Shown here: one piece after another, positions 11,691-24,284 of the stretch
Numbering within the stretch: position 1 is the stretch's first letter
How the letters are laid out: each line of letters begins with the position of its first letter
Assembly (NCBI GenBank): GCA_949130495.1
Contig: OX422213.1
Coordinates: forward strand, 536,719,467 to 536,783,466
From: Sambucus nigra
Lineage: Eukaryota > Streptophyta > Magnoliopsida > Dipsacales > Adoxaceae
Direction: 5' to 3'
DNA length: 64,000 nt
The notes under the pieces: generated by a model
Database searches by the model: none
What the model saw: the letters and a program-made list of their open reading frames with translations, nothing else
What the model was told of the DNA's origin: nothing
Program-made: the position numbers and the translations under genes

Positions 11691-13152
11691 GTTGTGTCAG
11701 TCAAGCGTCTAAATCTTGTGTCTAAAGTTTGGAGTTTGAAGCCTTGTGTCGATCAAGTGTCAGTAACTGTTTTCCTTTTGGGATTGAGAATTGAGTCATA
11801 CTGAGCTTGATGGCCCAATAGGTTTTTTTGTTTTAAGTTTTATCCCAGAATAGCCAATGGGGGAGATTTATATGGAGATTTTTGAATCCAGTCAATTTAT
11901 ATGTATTGAATTTATTCCTTGTTTAGACAAAACTTGTTTGAGTCATAAGTTAGGACTATAGTTATTTGTCCTTCAAGCCTGTTATGTGTGATTGAAGATT
12001 ATAGCGACAAAGATAAGGCAACATCATGTTTCAAGCCGAGTTTTATCTTGATCAACCAAGGGATCTCAATGAGGAATGAATACATGTTTTAGTTTGATCC
12101 TTGGATTTCATGTTGGGTGTTAGAATTTTTATAAAATTGTTTTTTATTGTTTAAAAATAATTTTAGCCTTCACATATTTTTTTAGAAGAAAAATATATTT
12201 TTCGCAAGGTCGTTAGAACGAAATTGATATGTCCTTCGAACAAGATGAAGTACCTTGTTAGAATATCTTCAAACGAGACCAATTTTGGCAAATGTTGGAC
12301 GCTCTGGAACCTCGTTGGATAAGTGTTCGAACGAGATATTACACTTCGTTCAAATGAGATATACTTCATTTGAATGAGGGTGCGAATTTTTATTTTATTC
12401 GAGATTTATCAAATAGTTTTTTCATCCTTATCACATTTTAAATAAACCTTCTTTAAATAGGACTGCGGAGAAATAGATTTTAGAGAGGCGTTTTCAAGCT
12501 TTTTAAATTCCCAAACTTGTTTAAAAAGATCTCCATGTTTATGTGTGTTTACACCCATGTTTTAAGATCCAAGAATCATACATACATGTCATTTTGAGAA
12601 CTTTGGTTTCGCATCAAATTGGTTTGCTCTGCACATTGTGAGCATTTCCTGCGGTGGACATCGTGCTTGTGATGAACGACAGTTGTATTGGTCACGAGAC
12701 AAGTAAGATAGGTGGGATACCGAGATGTGGGAAAGCGTCTGCATTGTGTAGCTATTGGAAGGCGTCCAATAATGCAAAGAATGTTACAAGGATCACGAAA
12801 GCGCATCAAATCTTGAAGGCATCGAGTCTGTGAGTAAATCTAAATTGGTCTTCTAAACCTGCCTATTTCGTAATGGACTTGTGTGGCTGGATCGTATATA
12901 GTCGTGTTATGCTTTGCTTATTTTATTCTTGATCTTACTCACCTAGATGCATGCTTAGGTTAAGAATAAATTAGTAAAACTGTTTAACACAATTTATGGT
13001 TTTATTCAATGCTATGTTTATTAAAATTATGAACAATTAAAAACTGGTGTTTTTTCTTTACAAAACCTAAGGCACATAGGCCTTTTAAAATAAATGATTG
13101 TTAAAATAAATGATTGTTTTCTTCTTTTTGAAATAAGAATCAAGTTTGTGAA
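11691..13152 (+). other. polypurine tract followed by LTR-like DNA
   Basis: AATGGGGGAGA at 11856-11866 looks like a copia polypurine tract. After it, 12185-12380 repeats the motif TCGAACGAGAT and variants. A TTTAAATAG box near 12453 could be a promoter. This may be the 3' LTR of the copia fragment, internally deleted between integrase and tract. I could not find a matching 5' LTR at 7020-8995, so the assignment stays open. Confidence 0.35.
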
Positions 13153-14887
13153 ATTATTTGGTGTTGTGTGAGTTCCCTCTAAAATAATTTTCTATAATTT
13201 TTGGGATATTTTAAATAATTTCAATGTTTTTATAAAGATTTTTTAGAAATTAAAAACTAGTTTTTAATAAAGTTGTGGGTTGTTTTGTAAATTCCATAAG
13301 CTGTTAAAAACCTTCTTGGGTAGAAATTGAAAGCGCTTGAAAATTATGTGGGTGCAATTTGTATTTGTATAAGTTTAAAAACACGCGTTTAAAATTCCAT
13401 CTTAGCCTTACATGTTTTGTTTCCACAACGGCTAGATTTGTGTTTCTATGCTCTCACATACCTATACTTAACTGTGAACTATAATATCTTTTTAATCAAT
13501 GACCTGCATGTTATCTGAGATGATCCTTGTAACATCTGGATCAACTAATGGGGGTTAACTTTCAAGCGGTGCAACCTTAACTCTTGGATTTGCTTCGATC
13601 TTTTAAACTCAATTCTGAGCATTGATTTGCCTCAAGGTTCTAGAACCTTCCATCTCTTACTATAAATATAAGACATGTTATACGTTTACAATATCTGGAC
13701 AACCTCACTTCTGAGAGATAATAGAGAGAGAAAGAAAAAGAAGAGAAAGAAATCAAACCCTAAACCAAACTCTGGCCAAATCCTTCCAGAAAACCTTTTC
13801 TGTGAGAGAGTTAGTTTGAGATTCAAGTAGATCCATCCTCTTATGTCCTTTATCTGTTTCCCAACTTAATCACGTTGGTTAAATCTCATTTTCTTTCATA
13901 GAACTTTGAGATTTGATCTCCGTGATACATTTCACTTAGATATTGCGTAGTTTTGATTTCTTCTTTCGAGAAATCTTATTTTGTTAGTTATTTTCAAAAT
14001 GATATGTTATTTTCAAACCCTAAACCAAGAAAACCTTTTCTGATTTCAGTTTCTTTGAATATTCAGACTTAGATCTAGTTGAGATCTTGATTGGGGATTT
14101 GCATTTTATTATATTTTACATTTTGTGAAATAACTATAAATGTTTACAAATAAAAAGTGTATAGGATCTTGCCTCATGTATATAGCAAGATTCTCTCTTG
14201 ATCTGCGGTTATTTGAAAGATCCAAAGGCTGATATTTTGATTAAACTGATTTTGGAGATTCCTTTACATATTTGTGATTTGTGTTGTAGACTCTCTGTAA
14301 TTAAGTGTGTGTGAGTTGCATGCATGTGATTTAGAGCACATAACCACTCACACTGTCACACCACTACACTAAAAGGTGTTAGTATTGAGATCTTGGACAT
14401 TTTGAGTCGATGTAAAGCTAAAAGGAGTGGAGTTACAAAGCTGAGAAAACATCAACAATATCATATCCTTGAAAGAAGTTAGAAAATCCAGAGGATTTGG
14501 TATTTCTGAACTTAGAATTAGGTCTGGTTGTGTGTCTTGATTGTTATACAGCTTGTAACCTGTTACTCTATTTTAGTGGATTTTTTACTTTGGAGGTGTA
14601 GAAACCTCCGTGGATGTTTCCCCAATTGGGTGGGGTTTTACCACGTTAAAAGTTCTCGTGTATACTTCCTCTTCCTCTCATCCCTTTCTTAAGGCTGTGT
14701 TGGTTTAATTTTCTTAAGTTTTGTTTTTCAAAATAGGTAAACCTAAACCTGAAATAACTCGGTCATACTATTTTACACATTTTGTGTTTAAAATTTATTT
14801 TAAGAAAAGAGTTTGTTCAACAAACTGTTCGGAGCTATTTTTATAGTTTAATCTTGAATTAAACGACTTAAATGGTATTTTTTTTCA
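13153..14887 (+). repeat. 5' LTR of the copia element (left-truncated)
   Basis: 13153-14181 matches 21424-22439 closely, from ATTATTTGGTGTTGTGTGAG to ATAGGATCTTGCCTCATGT. It continues to a terminal CA at 14886-14887, just before the primer site. The first roughly 205 bp present in the 3' LTR (from 21219) are missing here, so the left end is probably deleted. The ACTATAAATA box near 13660 is a plausible promoter. Confidence 0.8.
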
Positions 14888-14889
14888 AT

Positions 14890-14901
14890 TGGTATCAGCG
14901 C
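14890..14901 (+). other. primer-binding site, initiator tRNA-Met type
   Basis: TGGTATCAGCGC, one base off the canonical TGGTATCAGAGC, starts two bases after the LTR end. Gag begins 74 bases further on. Confidence 0.8.
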
Positions 14902-14963
14902 TTTGGTTTGTCAAAAAATTCTTTAGATCTTGAATTTCCGAAATTATTTTCTCAAAACAAATT

Positions 14964-17294
14964 ATGGACGAGAAATTTGAGAGACTAGGTAACCTGTTCA
15001 GGCCCCCTCTTTGATGGAACCAACTTCCCTTACTGGAAAGTAAGGATGGTTGCATTCATCCAAGGGACATTGGGAGATGATGTCTGGGAAGTTATTGAAA
15101 ATGGTTACACTTTTCCTACTAAACTAGCCGCTGAAGAAAGTATTTTGAGGATTAGAAAGTTACTAAGTGAATTCACTAAATAAGAGAAACATATTTTACT
15201 TAATAACAATAAAGGAAAAAATGCCATATTCATGTCTATTAATGAACACGAATTTAAGAGGATATCATTTTCTTTTACCTCTAAAGAAGCATGGGACACC
15301 CTAGTGCACATGAGGGTGATACCAGAGTTGAAGCTGCTAAAACACAAATGTTAATTCAGCAGTACAACTCCTGGGTCATAATTGAGACCGAGTCATTTAA
15401 TGACTTATATATTAGACTGACAGATATTGTGACAAAATTGCATGCTAATGGGATTATTTATGATAGAAAGGAAATTGTCTCTAAAATACTAAGATCACTT
15501 CCAAAAAAATGTAATAATAAGAGATATGCAATTGATGAGATGGATGATTAAAATCTTATACCTGAACTCCTCAGTAGAAAATTGAGAACTGTGGAAATGG
15601 AATTAGAATTTAAGAAACAATTAACCCAGTCTCAAAAGAGACAGTCTGCCTCCAATCTTGTCTTTTCATCTAATATGACCACACCTGATCTTAGCATACC
15701 AAACATTGACTTAGACTCTAAAGAGAACCGTAATTTAGATACTTTGGATAATCAGATTGCCTTATTGTCTAAGTAGTTTAAGAAAATTGTGAACTTTCGA
15801 AATAAAATAGAAAAAAGACAAGGCAAACCTACTTATCCAAATCAATCTAACAACATGCCTCATGAGAGAAGACAAGACAAATATCAGACTGACAATCACA
15901 AGAGACCTTAGAAAGACCTTAAAAATGTTGAATGTTATAGATGTGGAAAGTTATGACACATGGCTAGTGATTGTAGAGTTAACTTAGACAAAATTCACAA
16001 ACATAATAGAGCTCATCTAAGCAAGACTTGGGATTACTCAATTGACTCTGAAAAATGTTGAACCTGAGTCATCTAACACATTTAACCCTTGTATGTCATT
16101 CTTTGCTAAGATAATCTACAATGATGATGAGGAATCTGATCATGCTGTATTAACTGATATTGTGCCTACTGGTTTATCGGCCTTATTGCTTGAGAATGTT
16201 GATAATGTTTCAAACGCCATGTGTGTGAGTCAAAGGGAACACTGTATTGTTGATGTCAATGGGTGTGTGAGTACTAAAAATGAACCGCTAGGGGGCACTG
16301 CACACTTAGTGACTCCGAAAACGATGACTTTCCTGACATTCGCACACTGTACACAAAAACTCTCAAGAAAAGCACTAGGCTTGAAAAGACTGTCAAGGAT
16401 CTTACCTAAAAGATAGAAAGCCTAAGTCTAATGATCAAACATAATGCTGAGGAGTACACTACTCAATGTCTAACTCATGAGAATGAAACCAAAAACCTTG
16501 AACAAAAAACTAAAATAGTTGTCTAACTCTAATGAAATTCTGGAAAAGAAATACAAAGGAACGTTGTTAGAATTGGAACAAACAAAAGAAAAGACGTCCA
16601 CAGCCTTCAAAAAGTTTGTAAAATTTGAAAATAATTCTAAATGTCTTGAAGATTGTGTTGTTGAAAGCAAAACCAATTCTGATGACAAACTAGAATAGGA
16701 TTTTGTCCCAACTCTAAGACCCAAACTAAAAACATTGAAACTATAAAGTTTGTGTCTGGTGGTAAAAGACCTATTGAAACTTTTCCAGATTTTCAAGGTT
16801 TGAAAAATGAGTTTGATAAAAAATAACTGAAGCTAGACATTGGTGAATCAAGCAACTCTAAGCATAATGTTGAACAAAAGACTAAATACGTCTACCCCCT
16901 ATTCGACAAGAAGATTCGACATTTCATCATGTGCCATCTAGGAACAAGACTAGAGCTCAAAAATCTAGACAAACCCTTGAATAATAATTTTCCTAAGGTT
17001 GTGAATTCTACGTGCCATCTTTATTACTCCTATTATGATTTCTATGGACATTCCCTTGAAGGTTGCTATTCCAAACGTCTATGTAATCCGATCTATAACT
17101 CTCCTATTTACCATAACTTCAACTATTCTAGGAGAAATCGAAACAATTATGTCCTTCCTAGACAGCCAGACAAGAATTCTAACTATCGTAATAGAAGGAA
17201 AAGGACTAATACTAAAAGACCATCAATAAGAAGGAATCATATATTCTATTCTAAACCAATTGCTCCAACTATTTATAACAATAAAAATGCATAA
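14964..17294 (+). pseudogene. copia gag (nucleocapsid polyprotein part), decayed
   Basis: ATG at 14964 gives MDEKFERLGNLFRPPL, then a one-base shift leads into FDGTNFPYWKVRM. A UBN2-type gag domain follows (open stretch 15291-15551, including TVEA-like EGDTRVEAAKTQ and SKILRSLPKK). A zinc knuckle CYRCGKL*HMASDC near 15941 has a stop in place of Gly. A Glu/Lys-rich spacer of about 900 bp probably encodes a coiled coil. A second knuckle-like motif near 17010 ends GHSLEGC. The shell protein would bind element RNA in cytoplasmic particles. At least six stops or shifts break it. Confidence 0.8.
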
Positions 17295-17439
17295 AATTCG
17301 TTTAAGAAAAAAGACAGAAGCTTGCAAGTTTTATCAAATACGAGCTAATAAGCGCAAATTGAAAACTAGAGTAATTTTGGTTAGAAAATATTATCTATTA
17401 CCCCAGTTAAAATGCAACATAGTGATCAATGCTTTTAGA

Positions 17440-20400
17440 GCTTAACATACTACAACTGGATGATATTTAGACTCTGGTTATTCCAAACATATGATTGGAG
17501 ATGATTCTAAACTTTCAAACAAAACTAACTTCTCCGGTGAAAAATTCTCATTTGGAGATAGTGAATCAGCTCAGATCATTGGTAAAGGAACACTCCATGA
17601 ATAAGGATCACTCATCCTTGAAGTTGTTCTCTTGGTAAAATGACTCAAAGCCAATTTACTAAGTATATCACAGTTTGTGACATAAACCATACTGTCACTT
17701 TTTCAAAGAACAATTGCAAAATTTTAAATGAAAAAGGTGATTGCATTATTACAGGACTCTGTACTCCAAATAACTATTACACAGTTAATCCAAGTACAAA
17801 GGTTTGTACCATTGCCAGAATGGATGACACTGAGATATGGCATAATAGGTTGGGTCACATTAATTATGATAGTCTTAGTAAATTGTGCTCACAAGAGATA
17901 GTAAGAGGTCTTCCTAAGATCAAACCAATTTCAAACATTATTTGTGGTCCATGTCAAGAAGGAAAAATTATTAAGGCTCCCAATAAGAAAGTTAAAGAAG
18001 TTATATCCACTAAACCTCTAGAACTCATACATATGGACCTAATGGGTCCTTCTCATACTATGAGTCTTTGTGGCAACAACTACATCCTTGTTATGGTTGA
18101 TGATTTCACTCGGTTTACCTGGGTTGCCTTTTTAAAACACGAATTAGAAACCTTTCGTAAGTTTTTGAAAATCTTAGTTCGTATTAAAAACGAAAAGGAC
18201 TCCCAAGTAGATTGAATTCGTAGTGATAGAGGAGGAGAATTCATAGATTCAGGCGTCATAGAATATTGTGACTATAATGGTTACAAACATGAATTTAATG
18301 ATCCTAAGACACCTCAACAAAATGGGATTGCTGAGCGTAAAAATCGCACTCTTCAAAAAATGGCCCATGTGATGATTCATATGAAAATCCTACCAAAATA
18401 TTTTTGGGTAGTAGAATCCATTCGTACCGCCTGTCATATAATCAATCGAGTCTACTTAAGGAAAAATACCAAACAAACATCCTACGAGCTTTGGTATGGG
18501 ACGAAAGCTAACCTAAGATACTTTAGAACCTTTGGTAGAGCTTGTTATGCCTGTAAGGACAGAGAACATCTATCTAAATTCGAAACCAAAGGAGATAAAC
18601 CCATCTTTTTAGGATATTCTCCAAATAGTGGAGCCTATCGTATCTACAATCTTCGTACCAAAACCATGATGGAATCCATTAATGTAGTTGTAAGTGACAC
18701 TCATGTAGAAAGTAAGACCAAAGAACTAATTGTTGTGGATAAGTCCAAAAACATTTTAAATTATGACTCTCCAGAAATAGTTGAATCTTTACCAACTGAG
18801 ACCCCTGAAGTACCTAACTGGGTTTTCAAAGATCATGTTTTAGATAGTGTAGTTGGTAATTCCTACTGAGCCTGTTCGCACAAGATCTCAACTTCGTAGC
18901 ATTGCTCATTTTGCATGTTTTGTGTCTCTTATTGAGCCAAAAACTGTAAATAAAGCCGTGAATGACATTGTGTGGATAAGTGCTATGCAGGAGGAACATC
19001 TTCAATTTTTCATTCATGATGTTTGGTATCTTATACCCAGGACTAAAAATAAAAGGGTTATTGGCACACGTTGGATTTTTTAAAATAAGATCGATGAATC
19101 TAGGATGATTATTAGTCGGAATAAAGCTATATTAGTTGCCCAGGGATACTCTCATATTGAAGGAACATATTTCGAGGAAACTTTTGCTCTTGTCACTTGT
19201 CTCGAATCTGTTTGCTTACTTTTTTCCATGGCCTATCATTTGCATTTCACACTATATCAAATGGATGTTAAGTCGGCCTTTCTTAACGAAATTTCAACTG
19301 AGTAGACCTATGTAGAACAACACAAAGGGTTTATTGACCCTCATCACCCAAATTATGCCTATCATCTTAATAAAGCTCTTTATGGGTTAAAACAAGCTCC
19401 TAGAGCTTGGTGTGAGCGTCTATCCACCGTTCTTTTAAACAATGGATTTAGGAGAGGAAGGAATGATTAAACCTTGTCTGTCAAACATTTTGACAACAAC
19501 ATTACTATTGCTCAAGCTTATGTTTATGATATCATTTTTGGATCCCCCTCCCCTTTAAAAGTTAAAACCTTCTCGGACATTATGCACAAAAAATTTCAAA
19601 TGTCACTTATGGGGGAGTGACAATTCTTCTTAGGGCTCAAAGCTAAACAGAATTCAGAAGTATTATTTCTACCGCAATCTAAATACACTTTAGAGATTGT
19701 CGAGAAGTTTGGCCTAGAAACAACTAAATAAGCTAGGACTCTAATGAGTACCCCTGCCAAACTTTCTAAAGATGAGAATGGGAAATCCATTGATTCCACT
19801 TTGTACCGTAGTATGATACGAAGCTTACTTTATCTTACTGCCTCCCATCCTGATACCATGTACTATGTCTGCGTGTGCGCCCGATATCAAAATAATCCTA
19901 AAGAGAGTCACCTATTGTACGATAAAAGAATTATCAAATACATTAAAGACACTCTAAATTTAGGACTTTGGTACACTAAAGACACTTTTAGTACTATAGT
20001 AGGTTACACCGATGCTGATTGGGCCGGGTGTACCGATGATAGCAAGAGTACTTTAGGAGCGTGTTACTACATTGGTAACACTTTGGTAGGATGGAGTACT
20101 AAGAAACAAAATTGCACTTCCTTGTCTACTATCAAATCCGAATATACTGCAGCAGGAAGCTGTTGTGCACAATTACTTTGGCTAAAACAAATGCTGAAAG
20201 ATTACGGTATAACTGGAGATAAGTTACATCTCTATAGTGACAATCAAAGCGCGATTAATATTTCTAAAAATCCTGTTCATCACTCTCGTACCAATCATAT
20301 TAAAATCATATATCAATTCATACGCGAGTTAGTTGAATCTAAGGAGTTAGAAATAAATTACCTTCCTATTGAATTACAATCAGCTGACTTGTTTACCAAA

Positions 20401-20463
20401 CCTTTAGACTTTCTTCGATTTGAATCTTTGCGCAATTCTATTGGTATGGTCATGGAAAAATAA
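17440..20463 (+). pseudogene. copia pol: protease, integrase, RT, RNase H
   Basis: Protease: DSGYSKHMIGD near 17471. Integrase: zinc-binding H-H-C-C segment (NRLGHINYDSL to CGPCQEGK, 17847-17960), core HMDLMGP, SDRGGEF and QQNGIAERKNRT, which keeps the D-D-E residues but has a stop before the second D. Reverse transcriptase: MDVKSAFLNE, YGLKQAPRAW, then AYVYDIIFGS at 19517, where the first Asp of the catalytic YVDD is Tyr. RNase H: 19744-20463 is open for 239 codons and keeps TDADWAG, SEYTA and SDNQSAI. Stops near 18213, 19081, 19303, 19468, 19618 and 19729 make the whole inactive. Several fit CAG-to-TAG or CAA-to-TAA changes. Confidence 0.92.
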
Positions 20464-20630
20464 TAATTTATTATTTCTAGTAGTTTTCTTTGCCCTTTGT
20501 CCATTTGAGACAGAATGGGGGAGAAATTTGAGTCCTCTTGGACATTTTGGTGTATTCCAAACTAAAAAGCTTGATCTTAGTTATCTTATTTTCAGGAATC
20601 AGTACCTTCAATTGCAACAGAATTTTCTTA

Positions 20631-20780
20631 GGGCCCGTTTGGTTGCGTAAATTATTTAATTTTATAAATTGATCAATTTGAAATGAATAGATTGTCGATG
20701 TATTAATTTTAAATGGGTTTAAATCTAATTTGTGGTGTGTTTGGAAAAGAAAAATGGAGTTATTTACTTTTGATATATGC

Positions 20781-20814
<34 letters not shown>

Positions 20815-21052
20815 TAGTATGGTGAGAGTACTCTATGGGAGTGGTGCATTTAAGATTCATGTTGTAATTGTAAATTGTGCAATTTCAAGCTTTTGGTGAA
20901 ATGAACTAATTTAAGTTTTTGTGAATCAACATGAATTGGTTCATTTTTGAATTTATTCATTCTTGTAACCAAACACTAATAATAAGGCAATTCATAAATG
21001 AATTAATTTTAAATTGACTAATTTATAATTTTGGGGACAACCAAACAGGCCC
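20631..21052. mobile_element. MITE of the GGGCCCGTTTGG type (422 bp)
   Basis: The ends are inverted repeats: GGGCCCGTTTGGTTG on the left and CAACCAAACAGGCCC on the right. Flanks are TTA and ATA, suggesting the 3-bp TWA target preference of PIF/Harbinger (Tourist) MITEs, though a hAT origin is not excluded. Inside are a short (GT)n(GA)n microsatellite near 20778-20814 and no gene. It was inserted after the copia element. Confidence 0.75.
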
Positions 21053-21206
21053 ATAGGGTATTGGTCTATATCTAGTTAAGTTATGTAGTTTTCTCTTTCT
21101 AGGAAATTGGGTAGATAGAATTTTTGTATAGGAATAGGATTTTCTTATTTCTTTTGTATCCCTACGAGTCCTAGATGACTCAAATGAGATTTTGTCTCAT
21201 ATTTCC

Positions 21207-21217
21207 AAAGGGGGAGA
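21207..21217 (+). other. polypurine tract of the copia element
   Basis: AAAGGGGGAGA directly precedes TTGAAGCACCC, where the 3' LTR appears to start. A second purine run, GAATGGGGGAGA, at 20513 just after pol may be an internal tract. Confidence 0.65.
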
Positions 21218-21218
21218 T

Positions 21219-21988
21219 TGAAGCACCCTATATCTTAGACTCACTTAAGTCAATATTATATATGTGCTCGTCTAGTTTGGAAATAGTGACAAAATTGAAT
21301 CATACCCTTTCTAACCAAAAAACCTTCAGACTCTTCACTTTGAGTTCCTCTAACTGCCCAAAGGTAGTACACCAACACTTCACCTAAAATGCATTCATGT
21401 GTTGCTATGTTCTTGCCTAATTCATTATTTGGTGTTGTGTGAGTTAAATCCCTATAAAATAATTTTCTATAATTTTTGGGATATTTTAAATAATTTCTAT
21501 GTTTTTATAAACATTTTATAGAAATTAAAAATTATTTTGTAATAAAGTTGTGGGTCGTTTTGTAAATTCCATAAGCTATTAAAACCTGCTTGGGCAGAAA
21601 CCGAAAGTGCTTGAAAATTATGTGGACACAATTTATATTTGTAGAAGTTAAAAAATACGCGTTTAAAATTCCATCTTAGCCTTACACGTGTTGTTTCCGC
21701 AATAGCTAGATTTGTGTTTCTATGCTCTCACATACCTGTGCTTAACTGTGAACCCTTGGATCTTTTTAATCAGCGACGTGCATTCTATCTGAGATGATCC
21801 TTGTAACATCTGGATCATCCAATGAGGGTTAACTTTCAAGTGGTGCAACCTTAACTCTTGGATTTGCTTCGATCTTTTAAACTCAATCCTGAGCGTTGAT
21901 TTGCCTAAAGGTTCGAGAGCCTTCCATCGCTTACTATAAATACAAGCCATATGTTATACGTTTACAATCTTTGGCCAGCCTCACTTCT

Positions 21989-22020
<32 letters not shown>

Positions 22021-22439
22021 AATCAAACCTTAAACTAAACTTCGGCCAAATCCTTCCAGAAGTGAGAGAGTTAGTTTGAGATTCAAGTAGATCCATCATC
22101 TTCTGTCCTTTATCTCTTTCTCAACTTAATCACGTTGGTTAAATCTCATTTTCTTTCATAGAACCTTGAGACTTGATCTATGTGATACATTTCACTTAGA
22201 TATTGCATAGTTTTGATTTCTTCTTTCGAGAAATCTTATTTTGTTGGTTGTTTTCAAAATGATATGTTATTTTCAAACCCTAAACCAACAAAACCTTTTC
22301 TGATTTCAGTTTCTTTGAATATTCAAACTTAGATCTAGTTGAGATCTTGATTGGGAATTTGCACTTTATTATATTTCACATTTTGTGAAATAACTGTAAA
22401 TGTTTTGAAATAAAAAGTGCATAGGATCTTGCCTCATGT
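21219..22439 (+). repeat. 3' LTR of the copia element (right-truncated)
   Basis: The start is taken at TG after the polypurine tract. From 21424 it aligns with the 5' LTR. Similarity stops abruptly at 22439, where hAT-like sequence begins, and the last roughly 700 bp of the 5' LTR have no counterpart here. A (GA)n run lies at 21988-22016 and an ACTATAAATA box near 21934. Confidence 0.75.
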
Positions 22440-22915
22440 TAGGGATGTCAATTTTTCCCGAAACCTCGATAATCCGCGGATACCCAAAAAAAAATCCTTG
22501 AAAAATTTCCAAAAAATCGGGGGTCGGGTCGGGGTCGGGGTCGGGTATTAAAAATTCGGGGATCGGGTCCAATATCCCACTACTGCAACTGATTCGTCCA
22601 TATCCCAAACTTCCAGAGACCTGTAAGTTAGGGGTGCATACAATTCGGTTGGTTCGATTTCACTGCTAAACCAGAATCAGAACCGGGGTGGTTCGCTTCC
22701 AGTATTTTGGAACTGGAATCGGAATCGATTTTTCTTGGAACCGAACCAAACCGAACCTATGGTTCTTGGGTTGGTTCGGATCGGTTCTCTGTTCTAATCA
22801 CTTTTTATTATGTAAAATTTATTATGTATATCCTGGAATTCAAAATTACCTTAAAAAATGAAATGATGAAAATTCCTACTGACTGTGAATAATAAAATTA
22901 TGCACCTCTTTCTAA
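22440..22915. mobile_element. hAT-like terminal fragments
   Basis: TTAGGGATGTCAATTTTTCC at 22439, followed by GGGTCGGG repeats near 22520, is typical of a plant hAT MITE end, but no matching right end is seen. From 22630, TTAGGGGTGCATAC followed by GGTTCGGTT-type repeats may pair with ATGCACCTCTTTCTAA near 22900. No clear target duplication was found. Confidence 0.4.
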
Positions 22916-24284
22916 TTAATCAAATTATGCAGAATAATAAAACCAACAGAATAATAAAATGAAGCAAGCGTCGTAAGTGTGAGCCGAAAAATACATTCAA
23001 TCAGATTTTACCTTTCCTACTGTGCAAAAGACAACCAATTCATACATTCACCTTAAATATTATCTAAAACCAGGTTTTGAAGTTGAGTATAGAGAACAGA
23101 ACTTTGTTGATTGCTGATGGACAAACATGAACCTGAAACACGTACTACATGCCTTAATTGCTGGGCAAGTATGTTTGAATCGTCCCATGAGCCAACCAAG
23201 TATGCCTCAATTTCTCGGTTCTAATCACTTGTTGATTTCTCAGTTAATTACTATTAAACCGGACGTTGAATATCATGACAAGTATCATGTAGCAATTACT
23301 ACAAAACTACACACGAGTGCATTTCCAATACATGACAGACTAGTCTACAAAGTTAACCATGTGCAGAATTATCAAGCAACTGCCAATTACAACTGCTCTA
23401 ACTAAACAATAACCTAACTGTCTATCCAAGCCAACACCCCCGAGTTTGATCTTTACCATGGACTTTCTATCAAAGCCCACCCAATGTCATGCCTAGTTCA
23501 TGCCTTTTTATCAAAAATGACACAAGTTTCATAGTAATGAACTGTGGACAGCGCTACTATGCACCCATAAAGCTGTTCAATATCCAAGCCCATGTTGGAA
23601 CCAGATTTGTCGCTTCCTTATAGTTTTTCTTAACAATAACCCGGAGTAGGAGTACTGGACATCGGCTCTCATAATTCCTGCAACTGCTCCAATACTTGGC
23701 GTTGTCTGCACACCCCTTCAAGAAAAGGGCTCTGTTTTGCCTCATCGTAGAACCTATAGAGCTTAACATTTGGCCAACTTTATTTCACCACCCTCCCCAT
23801 ACCTATGCACTCTTTGGAATGCCTTACCTTTCACATTATCCCTATGGGCCTCAGAAAGCTAACGTTAAGACATGCCCAGCCAACAGCTAGACAAATCTCC
23901 ATGCAAACAGAGTTAGGATGTGACAACATGCCTCTAAGCAAGCAGCCCACCACTCATCTATGAAGGTCCAATCTTCATTAGAAGCTAAAAATACTTAATA
24001 GCACAATTGATGTAAGCAGCTTCTTTTTAACATTTAAAAAAAATACATTACTATCCCCAAAAGTAAAGTTCTTTCACAATGGTGATGGACCTTAGTTATA
24101 CGTTGAGGTGTCTTGGTAGGAAAGAAACCCTAAAATGGTAAAAACAATAAAAGAGGCACACTAAGGTAATGTCACCACCTAACATTAATATAGAAACAAA
24201 CATGAGAGAAATAACTCAATAAAACATGAAAAATGAGAAATACACCAAATGAGAAAAGATCGCGCATGAGCGTGAAAGTGGCAG
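22916..24284. other. intergenic, nothing recognised
   Basis: Open stretches at 23127-23405 and 23557-23769 have no recognisable domains and no transposon motifs. The base composition is slightly less AT-rich than the flanks, so this could be the upstream or downstream part of the decayed gene at 24285-25340. Confidence 0.3.

Larger units (their letters stand above)
13153..22439 (+). mobile_element. SIRE-like Ty1/copia retrotransposon, decayed
   Basis: In order: 5' LTR, initiator tRNA-Met primer site, gag with two zinc knuckles, protease, integrase, reverse transcriptase, RNase H, polypurine tract and 3' LTR. Gag-before-pol with integrase before reverse transcriptase is diagnostic of copia. 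The gag opening (RPPLFDGTNFPYWKVRM), the long gag spacer and the LTR of more than 1 kb suggest the SIRE/Maximus group. The LTRs are roughly 90% identical by eye over their shared kilobase, so the insertion is old. A MITE (20631-21052) lies between RNase H and the tract. Confidence 0.9.

Noticed and set aside
23127..23405. 92-codon plus-strand open frame
   Set aside because: No recognisable domain, no promoter or splice context, and the length is within chance for this composition.
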